The notes under the pieces were generated by a model. The model made no database searches, had not been told where the DNA came from, and was given only the letters and a program-made list of their open reading frames with translations. Made by a program: the position numbers and the translations under genes. Shown here in pieces: positions 5,938-13,066 of a stretch of 17,763 nucleotides of DNA. Where the stretch lies: positions 1-17,763 of the forward strand of contig CAZDIA010000047.1 in assembly GCA_964505385.1 (NCBI GenBank), written 5' to 3'. Source of the DNA: SLJN01 sp964505385 (lineage in GTDB: Bacteria; Bacteroidota; Rhodothermia; Balneolales; Natronogracilivirgulaceae). The first letter of the stretch is position 1. Every line of letters starts with the position of its first letter.

Positions 5938-7932
5938 ATGGATATTTCAGGATGTGAGTTGTCAGTGAGAAGTTTAGCTTTGAGTTTTTTTTGCAGTGCA
6001 CTTTTCTTATCAGGCACCGCAACCCTTGCCAACCCGGCAGATGATTTTCGGAATTTACTGGTTGAAGAAACCGATTATTTAACCCTGGAAGAAGTCAAGT
6101 TTGATGAAGATGACATGTTTCTTCAGGCGTTTTACAATTATGAGCCTTTAGATGTTGAGGTCATCCTTTACCTGCAATATGGGGATCGTAACCGAATAAG
6201 AGAGAAAGTCTCAGGATTTCGCGATACGTATGACATAACGCATTCAACAGATCAAAGCGAAGTAAGTGATCAACTTGACAGGGATGAGCTCCGGGAGATT
6301 TCTTACCGTTTCAGAGAACTTCGAAACCAGGCAGGCATGATTGAATGGCAAATAGAACACAGCACTCTGGCAGAAGATTATGAAGCCATAGAATTGTTTC
6401 CGACTCATCCGAATGGATTTGAGATTCAAAATTTCAATCATGAAGATCCAAAAGAATTAAGGGTTAATTATAATATTGAAGGAACTGATGAAACATTGCG
6501 TTTAGAGCTTAATCATGGTGAAGCCGCAAGGCAGAATTATGTTGAAGATCGATGCGGCTTTGATGAGATGGACGAAACTGAATTTGGTGGTATTCCTTTT
6601 TACACATCTTCCGGGCAAAGAAGTGTTACAGCACGTAATTACAATGAGAATGTTTACCTGACATTTTCCCACAGGTTTGACGGTAGCGCACAAGAGGATA
6701 ATATAAATCGAATGTGGCAAAAGCTGTCTGATCTTACTGATCAGCTTGATCTTGAGCGCATTCAAAGCTATGAGTATCCAGTGGTTAAAGAACCGGGGGA
6801 TGGCCTGGAAATGATAGAATTAGATGCCGATGAATTTGCTGAATTCTTCCCCGAATACGACGGCGACCTTCAGCTTCAGCAAGTGGTATCCTACGATGAT
6901 GCCATGCACCTGCGTGCCGACTATCTGTATGAACCCGCAGATCATCAAATCAGTAAGCACATGGCCTTTGGTGATTTCAGCAAACGTATAACTTCTACAT
7001 CTCAAGGTATAGATAGAAACATCGGCAACTTTTTTGAAGCCGCTGTAGAGTACGGTTGTCTGCAAGATGAAATCGGGGATGATTTTTTTCAGTTCAGAGA
7101 GGATCTTGAATCACCGGATGACGAGAAAGTTATGATGTGGGAACTGGAAAATGTCGACATGAGCGGCATGAACCCTCTTACAGATCTTTTTCCCATGGAT
7201 TTTGGTGATTACTCAATTACCTCATTCGATCCGGATTCTGAAGACTTGCAGGTTTCTGCAGGATATGAGGATACCGGGGGGCAGAATCAGGTCGGTATTT
7301 CATTGCGATACGGGGATGACGCAGCTCAGCAATATAACCGGTATCAGTTGATGAGCACCCAGGAAGAGCGGTACGAGTTTGAATCCGAAGGCATGCGTTT
7401 CAACGCTGTAGAAGCGCGTAACAATTTCATGAGTTTTACCTATCAGGATCATATGCTGATTGAAGTAGGCTTACGAGATCCGGATGACCTTGAAGATACG
7501 GATGCACAAATCAGTAAAGTTTCCGCAGTTTTAGAAGAATTCGATACCGATGCTCTGCTGGCCTGGAATCCCCCGGATGATTACGAAATGGAATTTGACG
7601 GTACCTTTGATGACGGAGCTGTCCACTGCCTGGACCCGGAATGCATCGATGATCATCTTGCTGAATGTGAAGAGGCGGGCTTCGGTGGAAATCTCGGCAG
7701 AGGCATGGCGATTAAGTACCGGATAGAGGAGGCCGATGGCGACCAATGCCGGATGTCCATGACTTATCTCTCCAACCGTGCAAATGATGAGTTGGAAGAC
7801 GAACCGATGTATTTCTACATCGACCGCGACGGTAGCTTCGCCGAACAAGGTCTGGACCTGGTAGAGGAATGCATTGAGGGTGAATCCGAGGATTGCTACG
7901 GTCCGATGTTTGAAGTTATGGGGGATGAATAA
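5938..7932 (+). CDS. Secreted acidic repeat protein of unknown function
   Basis: I do not recognise a named family. The 664-residue protein starts with a probable Sec signal peptide (R11, hydrophobic 12-27, likely cleavage near 31, TLA/NPAD). The mature part is very rich in Asp and Glu and appears to be built of about four diverged repeats of about 130 residues. The clearest two are 153-281 and 418-546. Both begin with LFP, then a short beta-like run (FEIQNF, YSITSF), a D/E-D/E-L-x-V strand, an L-x-H/Y-G-E/D-x-A turn, a second half with R-x-x-x-E-x-R/N, and a closing helix with Asp-Leu or Asp-Thr. Residues 299-410 and 36-141 look like weaker copies. A C-terminal module (about 558-664) has six cysteines (C564, C569, C577, C604, C645, C653), probably disulfide-bonded. 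No lipobox, enzyme motif or sorting domain seen. Likely periplasmic or extracellular. Confidence 0.8.
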   Translation: MDISGCELSVRSLALSFFCSALFLSGTATLANPADDFRNLLVEETDYLTLEEVKFDEDDMFLQAFYNYEPLDVEVILYLQYGDRNRIREKVSGFRDTYDITHSTDQSEVSDQLDRDELREISYRFRELRNQAGMIEWQIEHSTLAEDYEAIELFPTHPNGFEIQNFNHEDPKELRVNYNIEGTDETLRLELNHGEAARQNYVEDRCGFDEMDETEFGGIPFYTSSGQRSVTARNYNENVYLTFSHRFDGSAQEDNINRMWQKLSDLTDQLDLERIQSYEYPVVKEPGDGLEMIELDADEFAEFFPEYDGDLQLQQVVSYDDAMHLRADYLYEPADHQISKHMAFGDFSKRITSTSQGIDRNIGNFFEAAVEYGCLQDEIGDDFFQFREDLESPDDEKVMMWELENVDMSGMNPLTDLFPMDFGDYSITSFDPDSEDLQVSAGYEDTGGQNQVGISLRYGDDAAQQYNRYQLMSTQEERYEFESEGMRFNAVEARNNFMSFTYQDHMLIEVGLRDPDDLEDTDAQISKVSAVLEEFDTDALLAWNPPDDYEMEFDGTFDDGAVHCLDPECIDDHLAECEEAGFGGNLGRGMAIKYRIEEADGDQCRMSMTYLSNRANDELEDEPMYFYIDRDGSFAEQGLDLVEECIEGESEDCYGPMFEVMGDE

Positions 7933-7951
7933 ATCCCGGAATTGAAAAGGC

Positions 7952-8039
7952 TTCAGGGTGCATCAGCTAAATAAAAGCGTGACAATATGGTGTCATTGCG
8001 AATCCATAAATTTCAGGCAAAAAGTAAATGCACCCTGAA
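7952..8039 (+). promoter_or_regulatory. 12-bp inverted repeat whose right arm contains the start codon of the next gene
   Basis: TTCAGGGTGCAT (7952-7963) is perfectly complementary to ATGCACCCTGAA (8028-8039). The right arm is exactly the first four codons of the GIY-YIG gene, so an mRNA starting upstream of 7952 could pair its leader with the start codon across a 64-base loop. A smaller stem, TGACA/TGTCA (7980-7995), lies within the loop. Confidence 0.55.
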
Positions 8040-8897
8040 CTTAATTTATTTCCAGCGGAACCGGTTCTGGAAAAGCGGCTGGGTAACGAGTGGTTTCAGC
8101 AAATACCGGCAGTTCCCGGTGTTTACCGGTTTTATGATCGGCATAATAATTTGCTTTATGTAGGCAAAGCTGTCGATTTGCGGCGACGATTGTTTGGTTA
8201 TAAGCGGGCAAAAAGCGGTAAGATTTCCCGAAAAACAGCGAGCCTGATTGCACAAACTACCTCTATTACCTATACAACTACCACCACAGAGCAGGAGGCT
8301 TTGCTTCTGGAAAACCAGCTGATCCGCACTGAACGCCCGCCCTTTAATCACCAAAACAAAAACACCGAAACCTACTACTTTATATACCTGAATCCGTATC
8401 CTGAAACACCGGAATTCCGGCTTTCTATGCACATCCACCCGGATTCGGACGAGGTTTATTGGTACGGTTGCTTTAAAGGTCACCTTCCTGTGCGGCGCAG
8501 CATGGGAGCGTTACTGCAACTGTTGTGGATGGCCACACATTCCGTTAAGAATCCTTTGCATTTGCCGGTTCAGCTAATCAGCAAATTAACACCCCTCTAT
8601 TATCGACTGCAGATTCCTCCATCATTCGACTTTCATAAAAACGGTGCCCCCGAGCTGCTCACAAACTGGATAGAGGGAAAATCCACTGAACTGATTGACT
8701 GGCTCACTCATCACCTAACTGAGGGACCGGATAACAACCTTGGCAGATTTGCCCATAGTTTCTTACAAGATCGCCTGGAATGGCTGGATTGGTTTTACAC
8801 ACATAAACTATGGCCTCACCGCCAAATAAGAGGCAACGTCCGGCTTATCGGACAGCAGGAACTTGATGATGCGATGGTAAAGAGGAACACCGGCTGA
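8028..8897 (+). CDS. GIY-YIG endonuclease, UvrC N-domain/Cho-like
   Basis: A 289-residue nuclease close in length to the E. coli Cho protein (about 295), which makes the 3' incision in nucleotide excision repair. Residues 22-110 form the UvrC-type GIY-YIG domain: GVY (31-33), YVGKAVDLRRRL (44-55) with R52-R54, catalytic Glu95 in LLLENQLI (92-99) and N107 in PPFNHQ. The segment YWYGCFKGHLPVRRSMGALLQLL that follows corresponds to the YFGPF...LLQ region after the nuclease domain of UvrC. The UvrBC-binding, RNase-H-like and HhH domains of full UvrC are absent. The C-terminal half (about 180-289) is unassigned. The ATG at 8028 fits the family N-terminus. It could share a transcript with the gene ending at 7932. 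No frameshift seen. Confidence 0.85.
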   Translation: MHPELNLFPAEPVLEKRLGNEWFQQIPAVPGVYRFYDRHNNLLYVGKAVDLRRRLFGYKRAKSGKISRKTASLIAQTTSITYTTTTTEQEALLLENQLIRTERPPFNHQNKNTETYYFIYLNPYPETPEFRLSMHIHPDSDEVYWYGCFKGHLPVRRSMGALLQLLWMATHSVKNPLHLPVQLISKLTPLYYRLQIPPSFDFHKNGAPELLTNWIEGKSTELIDWLTHHLTEGPDNNLGRFAHSFLQDRLEWLDWFYTHKLWPHRQIRGNVRLIGQQELDDAMVKRNTG

Positions 8898-8986
8898 ATA
8901 GCAAAAGATGATGATTGAAAGATTATAAGGATAACATTGAATTTGACAATTGAGTCCATCTGCTTATTTAAACTCCCTTGAATAAA

Positions 8987-9299
8987 GATCATCACTCTAA
9001 TAACGAAATCTTCCAGCACGGGATAGATGCTCAAAGAGGCGTTTCCTGTGTAGACTGCCAGATGCCTATTACAACAAAGACCGGCTTTTGATACACCTAT
9101 CATCCTGTATCAAAACTCCATGGATAATCATTCGAATTTGTGCCACACCTGTCATCGATAGAGTGAGGCAGATTCGAAGCACAATCTGGTCGACCGTCAG
9201 AAGGATGTTTATCAAATGTGGGATAAACTTGAAACCGTCCTGGTTAAAGCGCATCTGAAACCTGAGTTCGTATTGGATTTAGGTGCTAAAGAAAATTAG
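8987..9299 (+). pseudogene. nrfA: Decayed C-terminal fragment of cytochrome c nitrite reductase (NrfA)
   Basis: No intact ORF, but two adjacent frames together read like the end of NrfA, the periplasmic pentaheme enzyme reducing nitrite to ammonium. Frame 1 (about 8990-9088) gives EIFQHGIDAQRGVSCVDCQM, matching the NrfA segment around G-I-H-A-R-x-G-V-S-C-A-D-C-H-M-P; the heme motif CxxCH is damaged to CVDCQ (9047-9061). After a shift near 9089, the next frame gives NSMDNHSNLCHTCHR, matching the last heme site CxxCHR (CHTCH at 9141-9155), then a TAG stop at 9159, then SEADSKHNLVDRQKDVYQMW and VLVKAHLKPEFVLDLGAKEN, like the NrfA C-terminal helices. At least one frameshift, one in-frame stop and a lost heme His are seen, and the first three quarters of the gene is missing. 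The surrounding 8898-9331 has no other gene. Confidence 0.72.
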
Positions 9300-9331
9300 A
9301 TAAAACCAATACTTCAGAAAATTATCAGTTG

Positions 9332-9568
9332 TTAATGACAGTGCTGATGCTCCTCTGACCAAACCGTTCCGGGCGGGCAGTCGGGTTGACCATCTCCGCC
9401 GCTTAAAACCATCACGGTAATCACAAGCGCAAACAGAATCGCGACGACAGCTCCGATCATTGCAAATTTTGACCATTGCCCCGAGTCATCTCTCTTGTGA
9501 CAACAGTTCTTATATTTTTTTCCGCTGCCGCAGCGGCAGGGGCTGTTTCGGTTTAATCTGGCGGCCAT
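9332..9568 (-). CDS. SEC-C zinc-finger protein with one membrane helix
   Basis: A 78-residue protein in three parts. Residues 8-25 are a SEC-C motif, NSPCRCGSGKKYKNCCHK, with the Cys-x-Cys and Cys-Cys/His zinc ligands known from the end of SecA and many small proteins. Residues about 35-56 are a single hydrophobic helix (FAMIGAVVAILFALVITVMV). A short tail, DCPPGTVWSEEHQHCH (63-78), has two Cys and two or three His. With no N-terminal signal, the likely topology is SEC-C inside and the Cys/His tail outside. Function unknown; the SEC-C motif suggests zinc and possibly ribosome or SecB-like contacts, by family analogy only. It has its own promoter-like box at 9599-9606, 31 bases upstream of the ATG, with an inverted repeat over the -33 region. 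Confidence 0.85.
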   Translation of the reverse strand: MAARLNRNSPCRCGSGKKYKNCCHKRDDSGQWSKFAMIGAVVAILFALVITVMVLSGGDGQPDCPPGTVWSEEHQHCH

Positions 9569-9598
9569 TATGTATTAATCGATTGAAGTTTTGATTGC

Positions 9599-9652
9599 CA
9601 AAGGTATCTTATTTGAAGCGGTAAATCAATCCGTAAACATTTCCGGATTGAT
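9599..9652 (-). promoter_or_regulatory. Promoter of the SEC-C gene overlapped by an inverted repeat (candidate operator)
   Basis: On the minus strand TACCTTTG (9606-9599) is a full TAnnTTTG match, and a TTG lies 20 bases further upstream, within the spacing known for Bacteroidota promoters. That TTG is part of the arm CGGATTGAT (minus strand, 9633-9625), which is inverted against ATCAATCCG (minus strand, 9652-9644). The 9-bp arms are perfect with a 10-base spacer, so the half-sites are about two helical turns apart. Confidence 0.5.
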
Positions 9653-10047
9653 CTCAATAACCCCATTATTGCTAGAGCCACGTGAGGCGAATGCCCTCTG
9701 AATCGAATGAATTCTAAATAATAAAAAATTAATCCCACCTACCTGCTAAGCTGAACACATCATCCCGATATTCTGCATTGTTAAATTATCTAATTCACGG
9801 AACTGCATTGCATGCAGACTCGTTTTTGATTATTAATGTCCTTACATTTTTCTGATGATCTTGCATCAAGACAATGGTACACATTGATCTGTTAATAAGC
9901 TCACATAATAAATATCTATTTATATAGTCATATACGAGTGAGTACAAAACAGAGTCAGGATGTTCGGATTACCATTTTCTGCCCGAACATCCTCTTGTAT
10001 GGATAGGTGTAAAAACAGAATTAACTAAACAATTAAAAATTCAGACT
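9653..10047. other. Non-coding region upstream of katG
   Basis: About 395 AT-rich bases with no supported ORF or RNA gene. It must hold the katG promoter. TACATTTT (9843-9850) is one base off the TAnnTTTG -7 box, but without a convincing -33 box. The only strong structure is the hairpin at 9957-9993. I could not assign an OxyR, PerR or Fur site with confidence. Confidence 0.5.
9957..9993 (+). promoter_or_regulatory. Stem-loop in the katG leader
   Basis: AGGATGTTCGG (9957-9967) and CCGAACATCCT (9983-9993) are a perfect 11-bp inverted repeat with a 15-base loop. It ends 54 bases before the katG ATG. No T-run follows, so it does not look like a terminator or attenuator; it could be an mRNA 5' stabiliser or a regulator binding site. 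Confidence 0.6.
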
Positions 10048-12243
10048 ATGAGTAACGAAAGCAAATGCCCATTCACCAGCGGGGAATTAAAGTTAGCTGC
10101 GGGAGCAGGTTCAAAAATTAATGATTGGTGGCCCGAAAGGTTGAATCTCAATATTCTTCGCCAGCACTCTTCCTTATCCGATCCGATGGGTGAAGACTTC
10201 GACTACGCCGAAGAGTTTAAAAAACTGGACCTGAAAGAGGTAAAGAAGGATATCGAAGAAGTATTAACCGAATCTCAGGACTGGTGGCCTGCCGACTATG
10301 GACATTACGGTCCGCTTATGATCCGGATGGCGTGGCACAGTGCCGGAACCTACCGGGTGCATGACGGCCGCGGGGGTGGAGGAACCGGAAACCAGCGTTT
10401 TGCCCCGGTTAACAGCTGGCCCGATAATGTAAGCCTCGATAAAGCACGGCTTCTGCTCTGGCCGGTCAAGCAAAAATATGGCAGAAATCTTTCCTGGGCT
10501 GATTTAATGATACTTGCCGGAAATGTAGCACTTGAATCGATGGGATTCGAGACTTTCGGTTTTGCCGGCGGCCGTGAGGATATATGGGAACCCGAGGAGG
10601 ATATCAACTGGGGACCAGAAGGTGAGTGGCTCGGTAACGAACGCCACGATAAAGAAGGAGGTCTCGAAGGACCTTTTGCTGCCGATCACATGGGTCTGAT
10701 CTACGTAAATCCGGAAGGACCGGATGGTGATCCCGATCCCGCAAAGTCAGCACATTATGTCCGGCAGTCATTCGCACGCATGGCAATGAATGACTATGAA
10801 ACGGTCGCTCTCATTGCTGGCGGACATACATTCGGAAAGGTTCATGGCGCTTCGACTGAAGATCACCTGGGACCTGAGCCGGAGGCAGCTCCCATTGAGC
10901 AACAGGGTCTCGGCTGGGAGAACAGCTACGGCACTGGTAAAGGCTCTGATACCATCACCAGCGGACTCGAAGGTGCCTGGACCCAAACCCCTACCGAGTG
11001 GAGCAACCGCTACCTTGATAATTTGTTTAACTACGAATGGGAAGTGCACAAAGGTCCAGGTGGAAAATGGCAGTGGAGACCGAAAGATGGCGCCGGTGAA
11101 GGCACCGTACCTGATGCTCACGATCCTAACAAGACCCATCAACCGTTCATGCTTACCACGGACATTGCCTTGAAAGTGGATCCTGAGTATGAGAAAATCG
11201 CGAGACGGTTCTATGAAAATCCGGACGAGTTTGCCGACGCCTTTGCTCGTGCCTGGTTTAAGTTAACTCACCGGGATATGGGACCCAAAGCGCGCTATCT
11301 CGGGCCTGAAGTTCCCGAAGAAGACCTGCTTTGGCAGGATCCTGTTCCCGAGGTTGATCACGAGCTGGTAAATGACAAGGACATTTCGGAGCTGAAAGGC
11401 AAAATCCTTGATTCCGGCCTTTCTGTATCTGAACTCGTTTCCGCTGCCTGGGCATCTGCTTCTACCTTCCGCGGCTCAGACAAACGGGGCGGCGCTAACG
11501 GCGCACGTGTTCGTCTGGCTCCGCAAAAAGACTGGGAAGTCAACAATCCAAAGCAGTTATCCAAAGTACTGGATACACTGGAAGGCATCCAGAAGGAGTT
11601 CAATAGCGCGCAATCCGGCAACAAGCAGGTCTCCCTCGCCGATTTAATCGTGCTCGGAGGATGCGCCGCAATTGAAAAAGCCGCCGAAAAAGCAGGTCAT
11701 AAGGTAACCGTGCCATTCACTCCCGGACGGACTGATGCATCTCAGGATCAAACTGATGTGGAATCATTCGAATATCTGAAACCGGAAGCTGACGGATTCC
11801 GCAACTATTTTAATACAGAAGACGGCTCATGTCCGGAAGAATGGCTGGTGGATAAAGCTCAACTGCTGACGCTTACGCCACCGGAGATGACCGTATTGCT
11901 CGGCGGTATGCGAGTACTCAATACCAACTATGACGGTTCACAACACGGTGTGTTCACCGATCGCCCTGAGACCCTCAGTAACGATTTCTTCCAGAACCTC
12001 CTTGACCTTGGCACCACCTGGAAGCCAACCTCTGAGGAGCGGGAATTCTTTGAGGGTTATGATCGCAAGAGCGGCGAGAAAAAGTGGACCGGTACCCGTA
12101 CCGATCTGATATTGGGTTCCCACTCAGAGCTGCGCGCCGTCGCAGAAATCTACGGAAGCGAGGATTCTGAAGAAAAGTTCGTCAAAGACTTTGTCGCAGC
12201 GTGGGATAAAGTGATGAACCTGGATCGGTTTGATCTGAAGTGA
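10048..12243 (+). CDS. katG: Catalase-peroxidase KatG
   Basis: Bifunctional heme enzyme that breaks down hydrogen peroxide. The 731-residue protein has the full two-domain length. N-terminal domain: distal R93, W96 and H97 in IRMAWHSAGTYR, Y219 in GLIYVNPEGPDG, M245 in ARMAMND, and proximal heme ligand H260 in AGGHTFGKVHG. W96-Y219-M245 is the covalent triad needed for catalase activity, with the same spacing as W107-Y229-M255-H270 of the M. tuberculosis enzyme. The C-terminal domain (about 430-731) is the usual degenerate copy (SELVSAAWASASTFRGSDKR, LTPPEMTVLLGGMRVL). No signal peptide; cytoplasmic. The start at 10048 gives MSNESKCPF, usual for the family. It is preceded by a leader hairpin and followed by a long stem-loop. 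Monocistronic. No key residue is missing. Confidence 0.97.
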   Translation: MSNESKCPFTSGELKLAAGAGSKINDWWPERLNLNILRQHSSLSDPMGEDFDYAEEFKKLDLKEVKKDIEEVLTESQDWWPADYGHYGPLMIRMAWHSAGTYRVHDGRGGGGTGNQRFAPVNSWPDNVSLDKARLLLWPVKQKYGRNLSWADLMILAGNVALESMGFETFGFAGGREDIWEPEEDINWGPEGEWLGNERHDKEGGLEGPFAADHMGLIYVNPEGPDGDPDPAKSAHYVRQSFARMAMNDYETVALIAGGHTFGKVHGASTEDHLGPEPEAAPIEQQGLGWENSYGTGKGSDTITSGLEGAWTQTPTEWSNRYLDNLFNYEWEVHKGPGGKWQWRPKDGAGEGTVPDAHDPNKTHQPFMLTTDIALKVDPEYEKIARRFYENPDEFADAFARAWFKLTHRDMGPKARYLGPEVPEEDLLWQDPVPEVDHELVNDKDISELKGKILDSGLSVSELVSAAWASASTFRGSDKRGGANGARVRLAPQKDWEVNNPKQLSKVLDTLEGIQKEFNSAQSGNKQVSLADLIVLGGCAAIEKAAEKAGHKVTVPFTPGRTDASQDQTDVESFEYLKPEADGFRNYFNTEDGSCPEEWLVDKAQLLTLTPPEMTVLLGGMRVLNTNYDGSQHGVFTDRPETLSNDFFQNLLDLGTTWKPTSEEREFFEGYDRKSGEKKWTGTRTDLILGSHSELRAVAEIYGSEDSEEKFVKDFVAAWDKVMNLDRFDLK

Positions 12244-12296
12244 TGGCCTTTGCGAAGCATCAAGGCTGTCTCAAAAGATATATTTGAAAAAAATTG

Positions 12297-12369
12297 CTTA
12301 AATTTTTTAAGTAGTCATCCTGGAAATCCTGAGGCGTTAGCGCAAGGATTATCCGGGATGACTATTATT
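12297..12369 (+). terminator. Long stem-loop after katG, probable terminator or repeat element
   Basis: TAGTCATCC (12312-12320) pairs with GGATGACTA (12356-12364); inside it GGA/TCC, AATCCT/AGGATT and GCG/CGC continue the stem with small mismatches to a 4-base loop (12337-12340). T-rich sequence (TTATTTTT) follows on the plus strand. A smaller CTTAAA/TTTAAG hairpin (12297-12311) precedes it. It lies between convergent katG and the BrnA-like gene. Similar GTCATCCTGA...AAGGAT palindromes recur between genes in related bacteria from general knowledge, so it may be a dispersed repeat serving as terminator. Confidence 0.6.
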
Positions 12370-12438
12370 TTTGGCGGGGGTTGCCAAATTCAAAAATTAA
12401 CTTTTTTTGGATAGCTCCACATTGGTGGATGGAGGGGA

Positions 12439-12666
12439 TTATTTCGAAGATTTTTCCAATCGTTCATCAAGCCAGAATTTAATAACCGATTGGCGCGACA
12501 CCCCCAGCCGCTTAGCCTCTTCATCCAATAATTGAATCATCCAGGTGGGCAGATCCACATTGATTCGCTTTTGAACATGTGAGGATTTTCGTGCTTTTTT
12601 CACGTCAAGCATGGACGTAATGTCTTGCCCTTCATCAAATTTTTTGTCGAACTCAGTGGTTTTCAT
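12439..12666 (-). CDS. BrnA/CopG-type ribbon-helix-helix antitoxin, without BrnT
   Basis: A 75-residue protein whose second half (about 34-70) is a ribbon-helix-helix DNA-binding fold: RINVDLPTWMIQLLDEEAKR then LGVSRQSVIKFWLDERLE. The N-terminal part, KTTEFDKKFDEGQDITSMLD, is typical of BrnA antitoxins that normally pair with the BrnT RNase toxin and repress their own operon. No BrnT-like frame is present: the 37 bases upstream are non-coding, and beyond them lies the DUF5615 gene. It may be a solitary antitoxin, or the third member of the DUF433/DUF5615 unit on the same strand. Alternative: a generic CopG-family regulator. The start at 12666 gives the usual family length. Confidence 0.8.
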   Translation of the reverse strand: MKTTEFDKKFDEGQDITSMLDVKKARKSSHVQKRINVDLPTWMIQLLDEEAKRLGVSRQSVIKFWLDERLEKSSK

Positions 12667-12703
12667 ATAAATCTTATGATACTTCTTAGAGGATAAAACT
12701 TGT

Positions 12704-13066
12704 TTATGACTTATGAGCTAAATCCCTAATTCTAACTTTTTGAGGATTAACAACAACAAATTTATCTTTTAACTCGATATGTCGTGAGTTAATAAGTTTT
12801 TTCAATAATGGCCATTTCAAATGGCGTTCAATCGGATTAAAACGTAATAAAATAATTCCATGTGAAGGCTTATTCAGACGATATGTTAGTTCACCAAAAT
12901 CTTTATCCTCAGTTATTATTATTCGCTGTTCTTCATTGGCTCGCTTTAGAATATTATCATCACTAACCCCTGAATCAGTTTCTGAAACATACAAAACATC
13001 CCACCCATCATCTCTGATTTCTTCAATCGTAACGGCATCACAACACTCATCAGCGAGAAATTTCAT
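12704..13066 (-). CDS. DUF5615 PIN-like toxin/nuclease candidate
   Basis: A 120-residue protein of the DUF5615 (PIN-like) family. Landmarks are the N-terminal LADECCD (4-10) with acidic D6 and E7, DDGWDVLYVSE (19-29), and ITEDKDFGEL (51-60) with D54 and D56, the acidic positions expected to bind metal in a PIN-type RNase fold. HGIILLRF (69-76) completes the core. Family members are commonly encoded directly after a DUF433 protein and are regarded as toxin partners in VapBC-like pairs. Its ATG overlaps the stop of the DUF433 gene by 4 bases (ATGA, 13063-13066), which suggests translational coupling. By hand count, the lines at 12781, 12841 and 12901 are about 30-33 % G+C, visibly lower than katG and the mutase genes, a possible sign of transfer. 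Activity is not proven by sequence. Confidence 0.85.
   Translation of the reverse strand: MKFLADECCDAVTIEEIRDDGWDVLYVSETDSGVSDDNILKRANEEQRIIITEDKDFGELTYRLNKPSHGIILLRFNPIERHLKWPLLKKLINSRHIELKDKFVVVNPQKVRIRDLAHKS

Noticed and set aside
8816..9254. Minus-strand frames of 95 and 61 codons over the nrfA remnant
   Set aside because: They are antisense shadows; the plus strand gives heme motifs and a family match, the minus strand none.
9957..9993. Attenuator or terminator before katG
   Set aside because: The stem is strong but is followed by CTTGTATGG rather than a T-run.
10790..11173. Long alternative frames inside katG on both strands
   Set aside because: Shadows of a strongly conserved gene with all catalytic residues in the main frame.
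12667..12703. Hidden or degraded brnT toxin between the DUF5615 and BrnA-like genes
   Set aside because: Only 37 AT-rich bases, too short for even a recognisable fragment of BrnT.
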